The notes under the pieces were generated by a model. It made no database searches. It was not told where the DNA came from and saw nothing but the letters and a program-made list of their open reading frames with translations. Of a stretch of 7,196 nucleotides of DNA, positions 1 to 4,455 are shown in pieces. Both the position numbers and the translations under genes were made by a program. Source of the stretch: an uncultured Methanobrevibacter sp. (GTDB taxonomy: Archaea; Methanobacteriota; Methanobacteria; Methanobacteriales; Methanobacteriaceae); NCBI GenBank assembly GCA_902783085.1, contig CACZPT010000142.1:1-7196 (forward strand). Reading direction: 5' to 3'. Each line of letters starts with the position of its first letter. The first letter of the stretch is position 1.

Positions 1-812
1 AATTCATCAACACAATATCTTGAATCATTAGCCAATTTATTTAAAACACTCAAACTACCTTCCACCATACCTTCTTGCCTACCTTCTATAATACCTTCTT
101 GCCTACCTTCATTTTTTATATCCTCAATTATACTTCCACAGGTTACAGCTTCTTGCAATCCTACCACCTTTTCTAATCTTTTTATATCATCAACACTTTC
201 TGCAAATTTATGTATTATATAGCGACTACAATACACCATTTCCATTTTAAATTCAAAATCATCCATATTTGCCTTTTTAATCAAACAACAAATTTCTTCA
301 AGAATATCTGAATGGTTATGGTCAAAGGTTCTTATAAGTATTATTAACATTACAAAATCTTTTCTGGTGAGTAGTAGGTTATTATTTATTTTATCTTTTA
401 AACTACTTAAAATTTTTTCACCGTCAAAGTCCAAGTAAGATATCAATAAAGGTCTTAAAATATCTGATGCTGATATTTTGAGTTCTTTTAAACATTTATC
501 TTTTGGTAATGAAGTTATTATAATAGATAATACTGGCAAATTATAGGCTTTATCAATTTTTAATAGAGTACTTTCATTTACATGACTTGTTTCATCTTCT
601 ACATTGATAATAAATTTATCATCACTTATAACCATATAAGCAATATCAACTTCTGATATAGAACCCCCACCATCTAAATTCATATTTGGACATGGACCTT
701 CATATTTTCCAGGAAAATTGAAAAATTCATGCATTAAAGAACCATTATTTAAAAACAATCTCCTGTTAAGGTAGTCCATAGGCTTATCAATTCGATAATC
801 CTTATTTTTCAT
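1..812 (-). CDS. Rpn-like PD-(D/E)XK nuclease/transposase-family protein, 3' end cut off by the window
   Basis: The frame stays open from ATG at 812 for 270 codons to the left edge, so the C-terminus is missing. AGGAG at 819-823 lies 6 nt upstream and fixes the start. Residues 54-74 hold a pattern like a PD-(D/E)XK core: an acidic strand (E54, D56), then a hydrophobic strand ending in E72-D-E74, followed by a helix and another beta strand (about 93-100). The third catalytic position, usually Q or K, is E74 here, so activity is uncertain. Residues 110-225 are mostly helical. From 236 on, glycines recur every fourth residue (236, 240, 244, 248, 252), with EGRQEG written twice, as in Rpn-family tails. 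Rpn proteins are DNA nucleases linked to recombination and phage defence. The assignment rests on pattern and tail, not alignment. It could be another uncharacterised archaeal family with the same tail. Confidence 0.6.
   Translation of the reverse strand, partial: MKNKDYRIDKPMDYLNRRLFLNNGSLMHEFFNFPGKYEGPCPNMNLDGGGSISEVDIAYMVISDDKFIINVEDETSHVNESTLLKIDKAYNLPVLSIIITSLPKDKCLKELKISASDILRPLLISYLDFDGEKILSSLKDKINNNLLLTRKDFVMLIILIRTFDHNHSDILEEICCLIKKANMDDFEFKMEMVYCSRYIIHKFAESVDDIKRLEKVVGLQEAVTCGSIIEDIKNEGRQEGIIEGRQEGMVEGSLSVLNKLANDSRYCVDE
67..110 (-). repeat. In-frame tandem repeat, two 20-bp exact copies at 24-bp spacing
   Basis: Positions 67-86 and 91-110 are identical over 20 bp. The period is 24 bp, or eight codons, so the repeat keeps the reading frame of the minus-strand gene and encodes two copies of an EGRQEG-type unit. 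This looks like recent duplication of a coding unit within the glycine-ladder tail. Confidence 0.85.
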
Positions 813-823
813 AATTTACTCCT

Positions 824-837
824 AATTTCTAGAAATT
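824..837. promoter_or_regulatory. Candidate operator palindrome AATTTCTAGAAATT
   Basis: This is a perfect 14-bp self-complementary sequence just upstream of the AGGAG site of the minus-strand gene. It sits about where transcription should begin if the TATA-like boxes at 846-866 are used. A protein bound here would block initiation. This is inference from position and symmetry; A/T-rich palindromes also arise by chance. Confidence 0.3.
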
Positions 838-845
838 TATTTTAA

Positions 846-866
846 CTTATATAAGCACTTATATAA
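846..866 (-). promoter_or_regulatory. TATA-box region for the Rpn-like gene
   Basis: CTTATATAAG at 846-855 is a perfect palindrome and a good archaeal TATA-box match. ACTTATATAA occurs twice, at 845-854 and 857-866, with a 12-bp period. Start sites about 25 nt downstream on the minus strand would fall near 825-837, giving a short leader that includes the AGGAG site. Confidence 0.45.
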
Positions 867-949
867 TTTATATTAAGATAAATATAAACTATTTCATTTT
901 TTTAAGGTCAATTTAATCGAATTAGTACAAAATATCTTTTTTAAACCAA

Positions 950-966
950 TATTTGTGAATCAAATA
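950..966. promoter_or_regulatory. Dyad TATTTG-N5-CAAATA
   Basis: Six-base inverted arms flank a 5-bp spacer, about 100 bp upstream of the regulator gene. It could be a binding site for a dimeric winged-helix protein such as the regulator encoded next door. No second copy was found in the window to support this. Confidence 0.2.
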
Positions 967-978
967 AATAATTTAGAA

Positions 979-993
979 CAATATAACATATTG
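979..993. promoter_or_regulatory. Dyad CAATAT-AAC-ATATTG
   Basis: Perfect six-base inverted arms around a 3-bp spacer, with GAAC present on both flanks in direct orientation. It ends about 18 bp before the TATA-like box at 1011, a suitable place for a regulator acting on the downstream gene. Autoregulation by the MarR-like protein is inferred, not shown. Confidence 0.28.
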
Positions 994-1010
994 AACAAAA
1001 CAAAAAGTAA

Positions 1011-1019
1011 TTATATGAA
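1011..1019 (+). promoter_or_regulatory. Possible TATA box of the regulator gene
   Basis: TTATATGAA preceded by an A-rich stretch lies about 50 nt before the start codon. It would place the transcript start near 1036-1042, leaving a leader of about 25-30 nt that carries the GGA-containing ribosome binding site at 1052-1060. The AT-rich background makes other boxes possible. Confidence 0.3.
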
Positions 1020-1066
1020 TATAGATAAATTGTATAATAATTAAATCTAATTAGGAATGAATTCAT

Positions 1067-1870
1067 ATGAAAGCTTTCAAAAAAAGAGGGGCTTTAACAC
1101 ATTTTCAAATATTGAGTGAAATTTCAAAACAAGACCCTCATCTCAAACAAAAAGATTTGGCACAAACTTTAGGAATTACAATACAGGCTGTTTCTGAAAA
1201 TATTAAAACATTGACTGATTTAGGCTATATTACTTCTAAAGATGGAAGATCACCATATAAAATAACCCAAAAAGGTATTGATAAAGTTAAAAGAGATGCC
1301 ATTAGTTTAAGAAAATATTCTGATTCTGTTTTAGAAACTATGAATCATTATAAAACAATTTGGCCAGCTATTGCAAAAGAAGACTTAAAAAAAGATGATA
1401 CTGTTGGTCTTTTTATGGATGATGGGGTTTTATATGCCCACAAAGCAGAAGAAAATGCTACAGGTATTGTTTTAAAGGATGCTAAAGCTGGTTTTGATGT
1501 TGCATTAACAAATCTCACAGGTTTGATTGATATGACTATTGGGGAATCTATTGTTATTAACATACCCACAATTAAAGAAGGTGGAACAGATAGCTGTGAT
1601 TTAGACCTGATTAAAGATGTCTATACTAAAGGAACCAATAGTGGTAAGAAAATTGATAAAGTAGCTGTTGCGGGTACAATTTCTAGAGTTGTAGCAAATA
1701 TGCTTGATTTTAAAATTAATATTGAATATGCTGCTCCACAAGCAACTGCAAATGCCGCACGTAAAGGTTTAAATGTCTTAGTTTTATGTGTTGGTGATAT
1801 GACAAAATCATTTGTACGTGAGCTTGAAGCAGAAAAAATAAAATATAATATTATTGATGGTCGAAAATAA
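1067..1870 (+). CDS. MarR-like winged-helix transcriptional regulator with uncharacterised C-terminal domain
   Basis: The 267-aa protein starts with a winged helix-turn-helix domain at about residues 10-78. The recognition region is around 28-50 (KDLAQTLGITIQAVSENIK), followed by a beta wing at about 53-67. The rest, about residues 80-267, is an alpha/beta domain with conserved-looking glycine and acidic patches such as residues 114-120 (GLFMDDG), 170-173 (EGGT) and 240-244 (LCVGD). Methanogen genomes often carry proteins of this layout annotated as MarR-type regulators; from memory the C-terminal part may correspond to a DUF (DUF7839), which I could not confirm. The start follows a TAGGAATGA site at 1052-1060. 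It presumably binds DNA as a dimer and senses a ligand through the C-terminal domain; targets and ligand are unknown. It abuts the convergent helicase gene with no spacer. Confidence 0.75.
   Translation: MKAFKKRGALTHFQILSEISKQDPHLKQKDLAQTLGITIQAVSENIKTLTDLGYITSKDGRSPYKITQKGIDKVKRDAISLRKYSDSVLETMNHYKTIWPAIAKEDLKKDDTVGLFMDDGVLYAHKAEENATGIVLKDAKAGFDVALTNLTGLIDMTIGESIVINIPTIKEGGTDSCDLDLIKDVYTKGTNSGKKIDKVAVAGTISRVVANMLDFKINIEYAAPQATANAARKGLNVLVLCVGDMTKSFVRELEAEKIKYNIIDGRK
1825..1850 (-). terminator. Candidate U-rich terminator for the helicase transcript
   Basis: Reading the minus strand past the helicase stop, a T-rich stretch with T4 followed by T6 lies about 20-40 nt downstream, within the last codons of the convergent regulator gene. 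It is a plausible archaeal termination signal, but T-runs are common at this base composition. Confidence 0.25.
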
Positions 1871-3142
1871 TTAATTTTCCCTTATTATTTTTAGCAATGC
1901 GGCTGCTATATCAACTGAATTCATATCTGATGAATTAATGATTTTAATATAATCATTTAAATCTTTTTCTTTTATTATTTTTTTAACTTCATCCATCACT
2001 TTTTTGTTTTTAATTTTTTCAATTTCACCGAAAGTAGGGACTTTTTTCTGTTTTATATTTAAATTATATGCTTTTCTAATGCGAATGAGATCTCGAGACT
2101 CATAAGATGCAACAAGATTAAATGCAAAACCATTTTGACCAGCACGAGCAGTTCTTCCGATTCTGTGAATATAATCTTCAGGATTTTGTGGAATATCATA
2201 GTTTAAAACAACTTCAACTTCACTAACATCAATTCCACGAGCCGCAATATCACTAGCTACTAAAACTTTAATGTTTCCATTTCTAAATTTATTCATAACC
2301 TTATCCCTAACTTTTTGAGTCATATCCCCATGAATACTATCAACTGAAATACCTGACCTTTTTAAATTACGCATAACAAAGTCAACACGACGACGAGTAT
2401 TACAGAATACTAACCATAAATTAAAGTCATGATATTCAATTATTTTCATTAAATCTTCAATTTTATCCCTATCATCACTTTTAAAATAAAATTGCTTTAT
2501 TTTTGGAATAGTTTTTTTAGAATCAGAAATTTTAATAAATTCCGGATTGTTCTGATACAATTTAGTAATTTTTTTAATCTCATTAGGTATTGTTGCAGAA
2601 AAAAGTAAGGTTTGTCTTTGTTTTGGAGTGTGTCTTAATATTAACTCAATATCTTCTCTAAAACCCATATCTAACATTTCATCAGCTTCATCCAAAACAA
2701 CAGTTTCAATACCTATTAAATCTAAGGTTCCTCTTTCAACATGATCTATTACTCGACCAGGTGTTCCAACAACAATGTGGACTCCTTTATTTAAGACTCT
2801 GATTTGACGTCCAATGGGTTGACCACCATAAACAGCCAGTATATGAACTTTTTTCATATATTTAGATAATTTTTTAATCTCCAAGGCAACTTGCATACAT
2901 AATTCCCTTGTAGGGCATAAAATAATAGCTTGTGGAGATTTATCTGGAGTAAAAATCTTTTCAAGTAGTGGAATTCCAAAAGCTAAAGTTTTACCGGAAC
3001 CTGTTTGGGCTTGTCCAATAATATCTTTACCTTTTAATGATTCTGGAATTGATTTAGTTTGTATGGGTGTTGTTTTTGTAAAACCCATGTCTTTAATGGC
3101 TTTTTTAATATCGTTATTAATTTTTAATTCATCAAAATTCAT
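1871..3142 (-). CDS. deaD: DEAD-box ATP-dependent RNA helicase, DeaD/CsdA-like
   Basis: This 423-aa cytoplasmic helicase unwinds short RNA duplexes using ATP, probably in ribosome assembly, mRNA turnover or cold adaptation. All core motifs are present: Q motif with Q28, motif I AQTGSGKT 45-52, Ia PTREL 77-81, Ib TPGR 127-130, motif II DEAD 151-154, SAT 182-184, motif IV near 244-250, motif V 296-306, and motif VI HRIGRTARAG 326-335. The C-terminal 65 residues end in a helical segment (DIAAALLKII, 411-420) that resembles the dimerisation region after the core of bacterial DeaD/CsdA. The RNA-binding domain that normally follows is absent. MNFDELKINN is the usual family N-terminus, supporting this start, yet no Shine-Dalgarno is visible before it. 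A leaderless transcript from the palindrome at 3161-3176 is likely. It is probably monocistronic, convergent with the regulator and divergent from the next cluster. Confidence 0.93.
   Translation of the reverse strand: MNFDELKINNDIKKAIKDMGFTKTTPIQTKSIPESLKGKDIIGQAQTGSGKTLAFGIPLLEKIFTPDKSPQAIILCPTRELCMQVALEIKKLSKYMKKVHILAVYGGQPIGRQIRVLNKGVHIVVGTPGRVIDHVERGTLDLIGIETVVLDEADEMLDMGFREDIELILRHTPKQRQTLLFSATIPNEIKKITKLYQNNPEFIKISDSKKTIPKIKQFYFKSDDRDKIEDLMKIIEYHDFNLWLVFCNTRRRVDFVMRNLKRSGISVDSIHGDMTQKVRDKVMNKFRNGNIKVLVASDIAARGIDVSEVEVVLNYDIPQNPEDYIHRIGRTARAGQNGFAFNLVASYESRDLIRIRKAYNLNIKQKKVPTFGEIEKIKNKKVMDEVKKIIKEKDLNDYIKIINSSDMNSVDIAAALLKIIREN
1962..1986 (+). terminator. Candidate U-rich terminator for the regulator transcript
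   Basis: Oligo-T tracts, including seven T at 1978-1984, begin about 90 nt beyond the regulator stop. Archaeal RNA polymerase can terminate at such U-rich tracts without a hairpin. A shorter T5 lies at 1888-1892. All lie inside the convergent helicase gene, because there is no intergenic space. Confidence 0.3.
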
Positions 3143-3160
3143 CTAAATTAATATTTATAA

Positions 3161-3176
3161 TTTTAAATATTTAAAA
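3161..3176. promoter_or_regulatory. Palindromic, possibly bidirectional TATA element
   Basis: TTTTAAATATTTAAAA is a perfect 16-bp palindrome in the 70-bp gap between the divergent helicase and glycine-ladder genes. Its centre is about 26 nt from the helicase ATG, which fits a leaderless start there. On the other strand it predicts a start near 3193, a leader of about 20 nt that includes AGGGGATG. Position and symmetry support the call; AT-richness weakens it. Confidence 0.4.
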
Positions 3177-3199
3177 ATACATAATATTATATTAATTTT

Positions 3200-3207
3200 A
3201 GGGGATG
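3200..3207 (+). promoter_or_regulatory. Ribosome binding site AGGGGATG
   Basis: This G-rich block, 5 nt before the ATG at 3213, stands out in an otherwise A/T-only spacer and fixes the start of the glycine-ladder protein. Confidence 0.6.
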
Positions 3208-3212
3208 TTTTT

Positions 3213-3761
3213 ATGGATAAGTCATCACTTGAAAATATAGTTGAAGACATAAACACGAAAGAAATGATAAAAGAAAAGCTTGAAGCTAAAATTTCAGATG
3301 AAATTGATTCAAGAATCGCTAATGGGTTATATGACGATTATATAAATAGTGAAGTTCAAAAAAGAATACAAAGCGATGAAATTCAAAAAGTTATGCAAAA
3401 AGATGTTGAAAATATAGTTCGTCAAAGACTTGCTGAAGAGATGTCTGAGCAAGTAACTCAAGATGTTGATGATATACTATACAATAGAGAAAATAGTGAA
3501 ACAATAAGTGAACGTGGTATTGATATTGGGCTAAAACAAGGTCGGGAAGAAGGTATTGAAATTGGAATTAAGCAAGGCCTTGAAAAAGGAAGAAAAGAAG
3601 GAATAGAAATTGGAAAACAGTCTGGTTATGAAAAAGGACTTGATGATGGAAGAAAACAAGGCTTAGAACATGTTGCACGCATAATGTATAAAAATAATTA
3701 CCCTATGAATGAAATAACCAAATTAACAGGTCTTGTACTGAAAAGACCCACACCGAAATAA
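3213..3761 (+). CDS. Charged helical protein with glycine-ladder (GxxxG)n region and Rpn-like C-terminal tail
   Basis: This 182-aa protein has no recognised catalytic domain. Residues 1-100 are highly charged and probably helical or coiled-coil. From 102 to 150, thirteen glycines fall exactly every fourth residue (102, 106, 110 and so on to 150), separated by mostly charged or aliphatic triplets such as IEI, LKQ and REE. Residues 151-175, with the pattern NEITKLTGL, match the ending common in Rpn/PD-(D/E)XK transposase-family proteins. Thus it resembles the tail of such a nuclease with the nuclease domain replaced by a helical segment. A GxxxG ladder also occurs in Yae1-type proteins. It has its own strong ribosome binding site and no frame damage, so it looks like a working gene, not debris. 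It is first in a plus-strand cluster, 9 nt ahead of the Cas4-like gene. Function unknown; an oligomerisation or partner-binding role is plausible. Confidence 0.7.
   Translation: MDKSSLENIVEDINTKEMIKEKLEAKISDEIDSRIANGLYDDYINSEVQKRIQSDEIQKVMQKDVENIVRQRLAEEMSEQVTQDVDDILYNRENSETISERGIDIGLKQGREEGIEIGIKQGLEKGRKEGIEIGKQSGYEKGLDDGRKQGLEHVARIMYKNNYPMNEITKLTGLVLKRPTPK
3514..3663 (+). repeat. Degenerate in-frame repeat encoding the glycine ladder
   Basis: The DNA for the ladder is built from diverged 12-bp (four-codon) units. Larger similar blocks begin with GIDIG, GIEIG and GIEIG at residues 102, 114 and 130. Copies differ at many third positions, so this array is older or less homogenised than the exact 24-bp repeat at 67-110. 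Confidence 0.6.
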
Positions 3762-3770
3762 TGTGAGATA

Positions 3771-4451
3771 ATGGAACACAAAATTATCACTGATTTAAAT
3801 AAAAATACGCCCCACGAAATTCATCCAAATATTAAAGGTATGCAAATAATTGAAGGAAAAAACAATTTCCCCATTAGCTGGCTCAACCAACAAGGATATT
3901 GTGAATATCAGCTATATCTCCAACATATAAAAGGTATTAAAACTGCACCTACAAGTGCGATGACCAATGGAACTAACATTCACCAACAACTTGAAGATGA
4001 CTTTAGAAAAACTGCCAGTACCAGCGAGTTTAATGAAATTATTGAAATGTCAAAAACAAAAGCAATACTGTCACGAGAATGCTTTGTAATTTCACCAGAA
4101 TATGGAATTCGAGGCTATATTGATGAAATATGGATAACACCAACTGAAATTGTGATAATTGATGATAAAGCTGGAAAAACACCATACCCATCAACAATAA
4201 ATCAAGTTAGGGCATATTGTCTTGCATTTAAAAGTATGACCAATGATAAAAGAGTAATTAAATGTGGACTAAGACAAAGAAAAACCGACAACATTTTTTA
4301 TTTAGAAGAATTTAGCCCAAAAATAGAAAAAGAAATAATATTTACAATTAATCGCATGCATGCACTCTTTGAAGGTCAAAAACCATTTATAAAAACTAAA
4401 AATCCAAATAAATGCAAATCATGCAGATTTCAAAGCTATTGTGAAAAGTGA
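3771..4451 (+). CDS. Cas4/RecB-like PD-(D/E)XK exonuclease, orphan
   Basis: The 226-aa protein has the Cas4 layout. An early cysteine is C44. A RecB-type GxxxH motif ends at H71 (GTNIH 67-71). D118 follows in GYIDEIW, D131-x-K133 in IIDDKAGK is the (D/E)xK motif, and QxxxY is Q145-Y149. C215, C218 and C224 close the protein in the pattern CxxC-x5-C. The four cysteines would hold a 4Fe-4S cluster, as in Cas4 and AddB-like nucleases. The family cleaves single-stranded DNA, usually 5' to 3', and trims prespacers when it works with Cas1-Cas2. No cas1, cas2 or CRISPR array lies in this window, so it may be a solo Cas4 or a repair nuclease. A GTGAG site at 3763-3767 precedes the ATG. Only 9 nt separate it from the upstream stop, and the next ATG lies 4 nt past its own stop, so translation is probably coupled. 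Confidence 0.82.
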   Translation: MEHKIITDLNKNTPHEIHPNIKGMQIIEGKNNFPISWLNQQGYCEYQLYLQHIKGIKTAPTSAMTNGTNIHQQLEDDFRKTASTSEFNEIIEMSKTKAILSRECFVISPEYGIRGYIDEIWITPTEIVIIDDKAGKTPYPSTINQVRAYCLAFKSMTNDKRVIKCGLRQRKTDNIFYLEEFSPKIEKEIIFTINRMHALFEGQKPFIKTKNPNKCKSCRFQSYCEK

Positions 4452-4455
4452 TAAA

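Larger units (their letters stand above)
813..1066. other. AT-rich divergent intergenic region
   Basis: These 254 bp separate two divergently transcribed genes and contain no credible ORF or structured RNA. They hold a TATA-like palindrome and a second palindrome near the minus-strand start. Two dyads and a weaker TATA-like box lie toward the plus-strand start. These are listed separately. Confidence 0.6.

Noticed and set aside
67..110. Direct repeats that might suggest a CRISPR array
   Set aside because: Only two copies, a 4-bp gap, and the period preserves a reading frame that continues for hundreds of bases; it is a coding repeat.
1057..1066. ATGAATTCAT palindrome between ribosome binding site and regulator start
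   Set aside because: Ten bases only and A/T-rich; too short to claim a hairpin or operator, and the ATG within it is out of frame.
1348..1569. Minus-strand open frame inside the regulator gene
   Set aside because: It lies wholly antisense to a well-supported gene, has no ribosome binding site or recognisable domain, and its composition mirrors the real frame.
3213..3761. Pseudogene of a full-length Rpn nuclease
   Set aside because: It has its own ribosome binding site and an undamaged frame, and the upstream 70 bp contain no nuclease remnant.
4441..4455. GTG start for the flavoprotein
   Set aside because: It would overlap the nuclease gene; ATG 4456 has a GTGAT site and gives the normal family N-terminus.
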